From Mesostigma viride (Eukaryota; Streptophyta; Mesostigmatophyceae; Mesostigmatales; Mesostigmataceae), in contig RPFO01000299.1 in assembly GCA_009746045.1 (NCBI GenBank), forward strand, positions 1,327,807 to 1,391,806: DNA of 64,000 bases. The letters are read 5' to 3'. How positions within the stretch are numbered: the first letter of the stretch is position 1; each line of letters starts with the position of its first letter. This document shows, in pieces, positions 30,753-41,200 of the stretch. The notes below the pieces were generated by a model. That model saw only the letters and a list, made by a program, of their open reading frames with translations. It searched no databases and was not told the DNA's origin. Position numbers and translations under genes: made by a program.

Positions 30753-31396
30753 AGTTAGCATTTTGGGCAACCAATATGCTAAGTGGATGCAGTTTGGAAA
30801 GACCTTTCCAACGCCGTGCTGACCGCCTGAAACAGACAAGGGACGAGAAAGATATCAAGTCCCGAAGTCCTAGCCGTCCGTGGCCGACTAGGGTGCAGTC
30901 CTCTGGTGTAGTGGACAGGACACGTGGCAGGCCGTGCCTGCACAGGCTTAGCCTGTCTATCACGTGACTGTGGTCCACGTAGACCAGGAGGAGCAGCAGC
31001 CTGTGACTAGTAGGGTACTGGAGCTGGCACAGGGCTGCAAGGATACTAGGCCTTGCAGGCTTGTGACAGGTCCTGTACTTCCTAGGTTGCAGAGTCTAGG
31101 CAAATCCAGTTCGTCCTGGCTCTGCACTGATGCCAGTGGACGTTGAGGATTTGCTTGCACGCCTGCACGTGCCTCGTCACGCCGATGGGAACGAGGAACA
31201 ACGCAAGGATATAGCTTGGTCATGGGGGATGACCAGCTATCTCGGAAAGCACGAACCGTGGGTGCCACCTTGGTCGTGGAAGTGCCCATTGTGGTCGTGG
31301 CCTGGTGAACAGATTTAAGGTTGCTGCCTTGCAACATTGGCTAAGGCGCGCTGTGAAAGACCAAGAGCTCACATACGTTGGGAGCTCTTTCTAACT
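30753..31396 (+). repeat. 3' long terminal repeat
   Basis: A 644-bp copy matching 22915-23558 except at two bases. It is followed by the target duplication TACGT at 31397-31401. Confidence 0.92.
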
Positions 31397-31479
31397 TACG
31401 TGGGCCGGTGATCGAACCCTGTGTATCAGTGCCCCTAAAACCCCTCAGGCTCCGGGAGATCCCTTTATTTTCTCCCAAT

Positions 31480-31660
31480 TGAATTGAATTGAATTGTAAC
31501 ATAACTCCGTTGGGAGTATATGTAGCACGTAGCCCTTGAGAGGGAGTATATGGCCTATCATACATCCTAAGCTACTTCCTGCAAGGGTGGGGATGTAAAG
31601 GACCCTTGCTCTAGGTGCACCAGGGCACTTGCATCCCCATGCGGCACCTCTAATTAATGC
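31480..31660 (-). repeat. Retroposon 3' end, family B
   Basis: Starts (plus strand) AATTGAATTGAATTGTAACATA, continues CTCCGTTGGGAG, TATGTAGCAC, and ends near GGTGCACCAGGGCAC. The same roughly 165-bp end occurs at 31835-31995 (minus), 34130-34315, 60090-60262, 62800-62980 and 63010-63170 (plus). It is a LINE-type 3' tail with an AATT repeat instead of poly(A). Confidence 0.75.
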
Positions 31661-31834
31661 GTTCCAAGCATATAATGTTGGTTCTGGACCATTGGGCAGC
31701 CTGACAAGTGCATCGATCCGCCACTCTTTTGCTATGCCGAAGCTTTATTAAGTGAGACAACTATGCCTGGATGCATGGCGATCCAACGCCGTGGAAGGAT
31801 TGCGCCCACAGTTGCGCGCCCGCACTATTGAATT

Positions 31835-33775
31835 GAATTGAATTGAATTGTAACATAACTCCGTTGGGAGTATATGTAGCACATAGCCCTTGAGAGGGGG
31901 CATATGGCCTATCATACATCCTAAGCTACTTCCTGCAAGGGTGGGGATGTAAACAACACTTGCTCTAGGTGCACCAAGGCACCTGCACCCTCATGATGTA
32001 TCGCGCTATGGGAGCGTGGCATGTGGGGGAAGATCATCATGGCTATACAAGAGCTATGGCATGGCGTCTCAGCAGAGAGTTACTCCCTGCATGGGCACAA
32101 CATAACTAAATAAAGCTAGGCATCATCTGGAGTGTGGCTCATCATAGGCACACATGTACATGATTAAATAAAGCGCGTGGCTTAGCTGGGATAGTGCCTC
32201 TAGGAGGAGTACATGTACATGGCCACGGTCTATCTATTCTACACTACTACTGCTGTATTCCCCTAAGCTGGGGCGTCTGGAGTCGCTGGGGCCGCGGGGG
32301 TCGCCTGCCAGGGCTTGTGGCCGACGTAGATGGCCGCCCCCTTCCAGTACACCGGCTGGCCCGCCTTGGTCTGCCGGAGCTGGAGGTAGGTCGGCCATAG
32401 CTCCCGTCGCCGTTGTTGCTGCGCCAGGGTCAAGTCATCATCAAGGGTGAAGAGAGTCTTCTCGAGCCGCTTGCGGCGTCTGAGAAAAGAAATCTTGTCC
32501 GCCGGGGTCTTAAAGGTGAGAAGGAGCGGTGGCGGCCCTGCCTTACCCCGCGCGCGGGGAAGGCGGTGGGCGACCAGGTCGATCTCACCAGTAAGGCCCA
32601 TGCGATCAAGGATTTCTTTCTCAAAAGCACGCGCAAGCTTCTCGGAATTCTCACCTTCCTCCATCTTGAGGTTCTTGACAATGACGTTTAGGCTGCGCTT
32701 GGCGAGCTCGGCCTCCTCGCGGAGGTCAAGCGTCTGCCGTTGGAGCTGGGCGGCGACGGCGGAGGTGGTGGAGGTGGTGTGTTGCTTAAGCATGTCCGCC
32801 CAGGTGGTGATGGGAGGAGCATCGCCGACCAGGCCAGCCGGGGCTGGCTTGGCGGCAATGTCCTGCACCGCCTGGGCAGTGAGGCCTGCGGTGTTCTGCA
32901 GAACCTCGATAGCGATGGCGTTATCCTTAAGACGCTGGTCGATGTCGCGGAGCTGGGCGGTGATGGAGTCGGTGGAGGCGGAAGGGGGGGGGGTGGAGGC
33001 GAGGAGGGCGGCGGTGGCGGTGGGGATGGTGGGGAGCTCAGCAGCCAGCTTGCGCACATTGACAGCAATGGGCGACGCGTGCTGGTAGAAGGCGTCTTGG
33101 AGGTGGCGGAGGAAGGTGGATTCGGTAACGGGGCAGGGTTGCAAAAGGTCGTCGGCCGAGCGCTTAGTGATGGTAAAGATCTAGCTGCGAGCTGAAGGCG
33201 GGGGCGAGGCCAGCCGGCCATATTGGCCGAGGTAGGGGCGTCAGCTGGGCGGTTGGAAAACCGGCCGTCAGCTCCGTTGCGGAAAAGGTTTCTGGCATTA
33301 TGGAACTGCTCGCACAGGGCCAGCAGTGAGGCGTGGGACCCGTAAAACACGAGCTCCAGTAACTTGGAGCATGGCATTTCGAAAAAGGCAAGCCTGTTGG
33401 TGTCGAAGGTGGCAAAAAGCCGATCAACGTCAAAATCTCGCTTAGACCAGCCAGGTTCGTCTGAGCGACTGCGCTTGGGATCAGGCGAGGCTGAGGGCGA
33501 GGCAGGAAGCCCGGGAGGGGGCTGGGCGACTACCAGTGCGCGACTAGTGTCACTGCCGCCTGCCGGACCTGATGGCGAAGCTGCAGCCGGAGCTGCAGAC
33601 GTATTTTCATTGCGTATTAGCGTCGGAAAATTATATCAGCATGTGCGTCTTAGAAAGACGATGCGATTGTGATATTCACGACTAAATTCGGTGCTCAAAC
33701 GTGAAAGTTATGAGCTCCGCCGTCAGCCATGGCTACCTCGTGGCTCGTGGCACAGGTTCATGCCCGCACCATGAT
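31835..33775 (-). mobile_element. ORF1-only LINE-like element (half-LINE)
   Basis: Runs on the minus strand from a 5' end near 33775 (CCACGAGGTAGCCATGGCTG motif, also at 60990 and 54215) through an ORF1 gene to the family-B tail at 31835-31995. Only about 430 bp separates the ORF1 stop from the tail, so there is no room for an RT gene. The same architecture is seen at 58610-60262 and 60968-62980, so this looks like a non-autonomous family rather than chance deletion. Confidence 0.65.
32263..33430 (-). CDS. LINE ORF1-like RNA-binding protein
   Basis: The best-preserved ORF1 copy. The main frame, 33144-32263, has a heptad-rich coiled-coil (ITAQLRDIDQRLKDNAIAIE...), a central RRM-like part (LNVIVKNLKMEEGENSEKLA) and a C-terminal domain (FTLDDDLTLAQQQRRRELW... 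GAAIYVGHKPW) arranged like L1 ORF1p/Transposase_22. An N-terminal part in another frame, 33430-33150 (AFFEMPCSKLLELVFYGSHA...), aligns with the other copies, so one frameshift near 33150 splits the gene. ORF1 proteins coat LINE RNA and act as chaperones in trans-mobilisation. Confidence 0.7.
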
Positions 33776-34129
33776 GCGGAGAGATCGAGCGCTCTGTGGC
33801 CAGCCTGCCCACTTACTGTAGGGCCGGCAGTGAGAGAAGCTAGGACGCCCTCCCTCCTTCTCATTTTGTATAGGGGTTGAAGATTCCTTTACCAGTAACG
33901 TGAGGCAGTCTACGTGATGAATAATAACATTAATTCATTAATGGGATGAAGAACAGAATAGCACATCTTTTATTATTTGATAAGAGCCACGCATCATGAA
34001 CCACAATGCTCACATTAGATATTAGATATGCTCTGGTCTGCGCTGGTTGTCTCATTGATGCTAGGGTATCAAGGGTCTCATTGATGCTATGGTATCCACA
34101 TCAGCATGTGCATAGGGCCTTAAGTGAGC

Positions 34130-34318
34130 TCCGAGACATCATGGTGGTGCAGGTGCCCTTGGTGCACCTAGAGCAAGTGTCGTTTACATTCCCACACGTG
34201 CAAAAGGAAGTAGCTTAGAATGTATTAAAAGCCATATGCTCCTTCTCCGGGATATGTGCTACATACACTCCCAACGGAGTTATTTTCCTAATTAATTAAT
34301 TTTAATTAATTAATTAAT
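34130..34318 (+). repeat. Retroposon 3' end, family B
   Basis: A plus-strand copy of the tail described at 31480. It runs from GTGCAGGTGCCCTTGGTGCA to CTCCCAACGGAGTTA and (TTAATTAA)n. The 350 bp before it hold unassigned sequence with no gene. Confidence 0.75.
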
Positions 34319-34552
34319 GTGCATAGGCTACGTCGCGTCAGCTTGACCACCCACACGGGTAGGGGGCTCTGCTGGAGAACTTGAAGTGCACGACCTCTGC
34401 TCGCATCTCCGGTGAATAAAGATAGCTGGCGCGGTTTTCTGCCAATCAAAATGCACATCAGAGAACAGACCACCGCCACACGCACAAATGCAACAACATC
34501 AGTTCAATGACTTCTGCCGCTTACCCCTGCCACGCACACAGATCGATCACTA

Positions 34553-34995
34553 TATGAAAGGGTTGGCGATAGACCGGTCTACCCTATTAAAAAAGCACAT
34601 TTTGGCGAATTAATACTTTTGGCGTTGGGAGTATTGGATTTCGACCCCTGCCCCCCAAATATTGACCATTCCTGGCATGTCAAGTTCAGATTCTGAGTGC
34701 CCTCATCGACATCTATCGATTGCGCTACTTAAACTTTAGATTGGACCCCCCAATGTCCTACTTGGCCTGTCTTGACTTCCGCCCATTTGATGCTAAGGAG
34801 CCAGCATACAGCCATTTTCACCTCCCTTGTAGCCACACTATCACCCAACCGGAAATAGACTTTCCGGCACCTAAGGTATGATCCAGGATCCTCTCGCGGA
34901 GAGCTGTCGATTGCGCTACTCAAAATAAAATTCAGGGTTTGATTTTCGAGACCCTGTCTATGATAGGAGACCGGTCTACCGCCAACCCTTTCATA
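34553..34995. mobile_element. MITE-like element with 28-bp terminal inverted repeats
   Basis: The first 28 bases (TATGAAAGGGTTGGCG then A/G, TAGACCGGTCT) recur inverted at 34968-34995 with one mismatch. The 443-bp interior has no coding potential. It carries a repeated CGATTGCGCTACT(T/C)AAA phrase near 34717 and 34909. TA flanks both ends (TA-TGAAAGGG / CCCTTTCA-TA), consistent with a Tc1/mariner or pogo-type non-autonomous element. A pogo-like transposase gene lies at 9.9-13.3 kb, but no TIR match links the two. Confidence 0.7.
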
Positions 34996-35102
34996 TCTTC
35001 CCTACCTTTGCACCGTGATCAAGCCCGTAAGAAATAAGCGATTGATTCTTGCTGGCAAAAAGAACATTTGCAGGCAAAACTGAGACACGACCGAGCTATG
35101 GA

Positions 35103-35292
35103 CTAAATAATCCAGGCATCAACCGATAACTTAAAACTGTTGTTGCAGAGCAGGGCATTCGGTGGGTGGGAAGGAATAACAAAGGTTGAAGAGCCTACCA
35201 GCTTGACGAAAGGAGGCCGCGCGCTGAAACCGATGCCAGCGAAGCTGTTTGTAGTGTCCGCGCGGCAATACCCCGGGACCCGCTTCCTTTCG
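35103..35292 (-). CDS. ALG12: ALG12 exon 17 (last)
   Basis: Starts after TTTACAG in phase 2. [20 protein letters not shown] then [11 protein letters not shown] fits the family C-terminus. The frame runs to TAG at 35103. A GTAGGC donor after 35199 would allow an alternative further exon. Confidence 0.75.
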
Positions 35293-38200
35293 CTGTAAAC
35301 ACCCACCCATGCCAGTGAACCATTATGGTGTTGCCCAACACGTGAGACCATGGGTACTGCAAGAAGTTATCCATGTCAGGAAATAGGAGCCCATGGTGGA
35401 CAAATAAACAAATCAAGAACAGCGGGAGCCATCGGCAAGTGGATGATCCAACGGCGGCACAGCGCTGAGCTTTTGGGCGTGAGGACCTGCTCTTGGGGCA
35501 TGTATCCAACTCGGATCATCTGTGGCTGATCTCCCAAAGCTACGGTGCCACTCCTTCTGCCCCGCCTTTGGTCTAAATGAAACACATAGGATTGCCTATC
35601 CCCTGCAGGGCACGGAAGGGCTAACCTAGTTAGGATGGGCTAACCTAGTTAGGATGGGCTAACCTAGTTAGGATGGGCTAACCCAGTTAGGATGGGCTAA
35701 CCTAGTTAGGATGGGCTGACCTAGTTAGGATGGGCTAACCTAGTTAGGATGGGCTAACCTAGTTAGGATGGGCTAACCTAGTTAGGATGGGCAGGGTGAA
35801 GCCTCAAATAGGCTTCAGCCAAATGGGCAAACAGCTGGAACCGGCGTGTGGCCTGCTGCCCGCCTGTAATATCTCATCTTGGCAATTGCTAGTCAATCAG
35901 ACTTCACCTGTGAACAGAGGTGGCCCACTCCCGCAACATAACCTTGAAATAGCAGCAAGGCACCCCTACTGTGGATACGCTCAGCTGCGCGCTTGAATGA
36001 TGTACGCACTCCACATGTCTTCATCATAGCCAGTGATAAGAGACAAGGATATCCTCACGTGTCACTTTGCTTGGCCCATGGGCACCATGTCTTTCATTCG
36101 CAGCGCCCTGCTAGCACAGATGCACAGCTTTCAAACATACTAAGGAGGTTGTCTCACCGATACTAAAGAACTGTTAGAAAGGACATAACTGCCCATTCTA
36201 ATACAAGTATTAATTCTAATGATAATTGTATGCCAGTCACTATGGCCTATCTGTTGCTTCGCAGGGATACTAGGCGCACAAGTTTGAGTACACACATGCC
36301 ATGAATCTGCACAATTTAATCCTCTTGCAAAGCCGTTGTAACATGAACCATGCGGAGCACTTGCCTCAGAAGGTGCGTGAAGTTGCACTGGTACAGATCT
36401 TCAAGGGTCAGCCCTTCCACCTTGCTGTACCTGCAGGGCCAGGACCCTTGGGCAGGGGCAGGAGGAGGCATAAGATAGCATGCTAGACTTGCCGCTTGCA
36501 GAATCTCGACACGCTTGTGGGGAAAAAGCAAAATATGCTACAAGTGACACAAATAGGTGGCGTAACTGCCACAACCTTTCCTAACTGATGCTGGCACCCT
36601 CACCCTGTCTACCTAGTTGACATAGTCTGCGTTGTACCCCTGCGTGCATCTATCACCGCCAGCAGTAAGAGACGGATTACCAGCCAATGCTGTGCCAAGA
36701 AGCCATCAAAACCACTAGACGAATTCACGGCTAGCCTTCCCTCTCACATTGCAAAAGAAACGGCCCCTCACGAATGCATCTGTACCCATACCTATCCGGC
36801 TAGTTCTAGCACAGCCTAATCGTAACCAAGTGTAAGGATCACAGCTTACAGGATCGCAGCAATCTGTGTGACATCAACGTATATCATTACACACGCGACG
36901 GCTGGCATTCAATGGAGATCGCGTTCATATGGCAGCATCATGAGGGAATGGACAGGGGTCGAGACTTGGGAAAGTGCCAGCACACAAAACAACCATCAAT
37001 ATGCCGCCCTCTTCCACCAGGCTGCGCCCGCGTGTCCCTTACCTCCACCCTCCTGCGTCTCCGATACCCTATTGCCTACCATCATGCCCTTCAAACACCA
37101 GAATATGCTCTATTGCCTACCTCCGTGCTCCTAGTGCTTCCTACCTCCATGCCCCTAGAGCCCCATCCCTCCGTGCTCCTAGTGCTTCTTACCTCCACCC
37201 CGACCCGCCACTGCCCTCGCCGAATCGAGATACGCCCGTCATGGCGGCCGCGACGTCAATGTGGACAGATGGCGCGCATAGTTCGCGCATGGAGAGGTCG
37301 GCGCCACCTGTCTCCTCGTGGGTGGGGACGCAGGCGCCGGTTGCATCTGCTGCGGCGGCCGTGTGATGGCAGTCATGCAGATGCGCATCTGGTGGGTGGG
37401 TGTGTGGTGGGGGGGGGCGGGCGGGCGGGCGGGCGGGCGGGTGGGCGGGCGGGCGGGCGGGCGGGTGGGCGGGCGGGCGGGCGGGCGGGCGGGCGGGCGG
37501 GTGGGTGGGTGGGCGGGCGGGCGGGCGGGCGGGCGGGCGGGCGGGCGGGCGGGCGGGCGGGCGGGCGGGCGGGCGGGCGGGCGGCGGGCGGGCGGGCGGG
37601 CGGGCGGGCGGGCGGGCGGGCGGGCAGGCGGGCGGGTGGGTGGGTGGGTGGGTGGGTGGGTGGGTGGGCCATGACACACCGCACTTCCTTACACAAAGAT
37701 ATGCGTGGCAAGGCATTTTTGCTTGCCCTTCTTCTGGACCTACTGGACTAGAGTACTGCGGGCACTTTTGTACAAGCACCTTGGCATGTGGAATGTTTTC
37801 GCATCACTTTGCCTCACCCTGTCAAGCAAGGCAGGCAGCAGACAGGCGGGGCTGCCTGCTACCCCCCGCATCGGCATTCTGCCATGGCAATCAAGCAACC
37901 AGGAGCTGTGTCAACCAGAACCATATCACTCGAGCAGACGTTGCCCCTCATGGAAGTCATCATCCGCAAACCACCGTGGCAATCCGTTGACATGCCTTTG
38001 ATACCAAATTCATATATTATCGGTGGCGAATGTCAGTATGTACACCCTACCACACACACGTGCACCTTACGTCACAGGCATCAAAGCCGCTGTCTCCCCC
38101 AAAGACCGTTATCCAGGGTGGTGGTAGGCAGTTATGGCGATGAGAGGTATATAGCATGCCGCTTGGCTGCATGGGAAGAAAGCCGCTCTGTTTAGAGTTG

Positions 38201-41200
38201 GTAATGAGACCAGAGAGCTCACGAGGGGCAATGCATGCAGGTCATTTAGGCACAATGCACACACAGTAGGTTTGCCGACTGTCACGAGCACTAGTGCACT
38301 AAACCACATCATCACAGTAACCCCTGGCCTGTTACCAGCCTATGGCCGTTTCCCACCATTATGCAGCGGTGCCACTTACCGTTGTGCAAGGTGCGGAATG
38401 CATAGCCCCCGGGGTAGTTGTTAACGGATGCCAGCGCAAACATGCCAGAGGCAACGGCAGTGGCAGCCAGCAGGCCCGCCACAGTGACCCATGCCAGTTT
38501 CTGCTGAGGCCCTTTGTGCCGGTTGGCAAATCTGCAGAGCAGCATGCATGGCCGACAACACATACACAGTTGTAAACATCGACTACTTGCCCACATCTTT
38601 ACTGTTTCCAAAAATAAACACATCGCCTGCCCCTACATAAAAACCAGGGCATTGTTCATCGTAACATGCACTGACTCCATTCGCGTGTGGGCAACGGGGC
38701 AGAGACAGCAGAGAGGACTGCGAACGCGGAGGCGATGAATGGGATGTGCAGGCCAGGACCTTCCCGTACTTCTACTGTGGTCTTTGCGCAGCTGTATGAA
38801 CAAAGTCGAAATCCCCCCCCCCGCCTTCCTTGACATGCCCCCTGGCCTCATCGCAACTGTCAGCGCATGCCTATGCAGTAGCTGCTTCATGCACCACGTG
38901 GCTAGAAACCTCCACTGTTATTATGTCATCCTCTCACCCATGTGGTTCGCATGGGTGCGGGTCAAAGGTGACCAGCTGTGCCGCAAGGGGCGCTCATGAT
39001 GCTGACTCACAGCACTTGAATAGGAGGCTCGAAGGACACCTGTCCTGGAGTAAAATAGCCGCAGGTGCTATGAATATGGATCATACTCATCCTTGTCTCA
39101 ACATGTTGGCACGCTGCCAACGCTGCCATCGGCCTACAATAGCATGTCCAGTAGCCAGGAGAAAGTACTCAACCCCTAGACCTTGATCCCACAACCCCTC
39201 CCTCCGACCACCCCTTGTGGCATGAACGCTCCAAAAAAATAGCACTCACATCCGCGCAATGGCGGATGCCGCGGAAACGTTGAGCGCGGGGACGACCGGC
39301 AGAATGAAGCGCAGCTCCTGCGGTGTGCACACGCACGGGCACATGCAAAGGGAGGTGCAAAGGAAACACCTGGGGCAGCTGTCAAGAAAACCCGGTGATA
39401 GAATCTCACCATGATGATGTCATCCCGCCATGATGATGTATTACCACCATGATGATGTCATCACACCATGGCAGCTAGACAGGCAGCTTGAACAGGTGCG
39501 CAAAACCGGTGCACTCAGACCTGCACACTCTCCCTGCCACCCGCCAGCCAGTAGGATTTCTTCGTCAACCCCTGCCCGGCGGAGACGCATATCACGCAGC
39601 AATTCAGCATGTTACCTCCGAGAGATTCTTTCTGCATCCACCACCCCACCCCAACAACCAAGGGGGAAATGAAAACAAGGCACCGTAAATGGGGATCGGC
39701 TGGCAAAGGCGTGTGTGCGAGTGTCGCTCTTCCTGCCATGCTGGCCGCTCTGACAGTTCAGACTTCACAACCACGCACCCATGCATTGTGACCCCATTCC
39801 AACCCTTGCGGCCCCCTCCACCTTGTCAGCTCTGTGCTTCTTAACCACAGGACTAGGCCATTCGCCTGTGTCAACAAGCAGTCACGACATAGACAGCTCT
39901 CTGGGCACCCATGCGCACGAAATACTATACTGAATTATAAATATTTTGCAAGACTTATCTGGCACGTATGTGCGCCAGGTATGCTCGCAGCAATGACGAC
40001 ACCCCAAGAAGCTCAGCTGGCGAATTCAAACGAGTTTTGCCCAGCTAGATTCCTGTCTTCTTGGCTCCACAACCATGAAAGCAGGATGAGCATACCGTCC
40101 GCTTGATAATGGATTACTTTCATGCTGCCACCACAACCGAAAAGTACTGTGTCGCTCTATCCACGGCCATCACCCACCTTGTGGGGCAGGTAGGAGTACA
40201 GAGTGACAAACACAAGTAGCGGCGCTGTCACCCGCCACAACCGCCGTTCTATGGCCAGGCCAATCTGTGGTGACGGGTGGCAGGGGCAGGACAAGGGCAG
40301 CAGGGAGGGAGGCGCGCGCAGGTGAGGATATGTGTGTTGTATTATCACTGTCACTGTGTGTGGAGTTGTAGTGCTGTGATGCTTGACCAGATGGACGCTG
40401 ACAACCAAAAAATCTTTGACAGATAGATGTCAAGGAGACAACCAGCTCGGGCCACTAGATACATCCCTCCCCCAACCCCAGTGCAGAACAAGAGAAGCAA
40501 ACAAATAATCGGTTTTCTCTGACTATACTTTAATTAACGCATGCGGGAAAGATAGGGCCGCTATGCCTTGGCCTGGATGTCGAAGGCTGTCTGCGACATG
40601 GGCTGACTAATTCGATCTGTACAAAGGGTTTCCTGTTCGCCCGAATTTTCCTTGGATGACCCGGTTGTTTATAAGGGTCGGTGGCTATTAATTAGTGGCC
40701 CGAGAAAATTAATTGTATGTTTTATACGACTTGCTTGCAAAGATTCGTGTTTGGTTGCACCAGCTGAGGTTAGGTGGGGACCTGTAGGGTCGGCTGGTTG
40801 CTTAACGAACCTTTGGCTGATTTGGGTTCTTTAGTGAGTCGTGATTAATTATTGTATAGTGGATTTGGACCGGCTCAAGGGGTCGATGGGCGAGTTTTAT
40901 GTTTGTCAGACTTGGGAACCTTGTACAACTACCTGTACGGTTAACGCACTAGCCTGGGGGTGCATGGCCATGTTGTTTGTAGTGGCGTTTTCAGCACTGT
41001 TCAGGCCGGCTTGTGACGCATGCCGGCGTTACTTAATTTAGGATGATGTCAGCTTGTGTGTCGGCGGGCCATGCCTTAAGCAAGCTAGGCAGGCAATGAT
41101 CCGCTATTGTTTCTTTCAAAGAAAAACTATGTGAGGGACAGAGACAAAGGAATCCATGGGGGGTAAAGTTTTTTCCCAGCATAGTACGGTCCATCCAGAT

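Larger units (their letters stand above)
22915..31396 (+). mobile_element. LTR retrotransposon, Copia-like, 8.48 kb
   Basis: Two 644-bp direct repeats (22915-23558 and 30753-31396) differ at two positions that I can see. They flank an internal region with gag, integrase, protease and RT-RNase H. The target duplication TACGT is present at 22910-22914 and 31397-31401. LTR ends are AGTTAG...CTAACT, an inverted 6-mer but not the usual TG...CA. A polypurine tract precedes the 3' LTR. I found no convincing tRNA primer site after 23558. RT and RNase H motifs and integrase-before-RT order point to Copia, but the protease seems to lie after integrase. High LTR identity means a recent insertion, although frames change between modules. 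Confidence 0.9.

Noticed and set aside
31402-31425. tRNA or tRNA-derived SINE (minus-strand GGTTCGATCAC B-box-like)
   Set aside because: The flanking bases do not pair into a T-arm and no A box or cloverleaf could be built.
35612-35792. CRISPR-like or iteron array
   Set aside because: Contiguous 19-bp tandem repeat inside an intron, no spacers.
36868-37990. Plus-strand gene of about 280 codons
   Set aside because: It overlaps ALG12 exon 15 on the other strand and is mostly GGGC repeat. No domain was seen.
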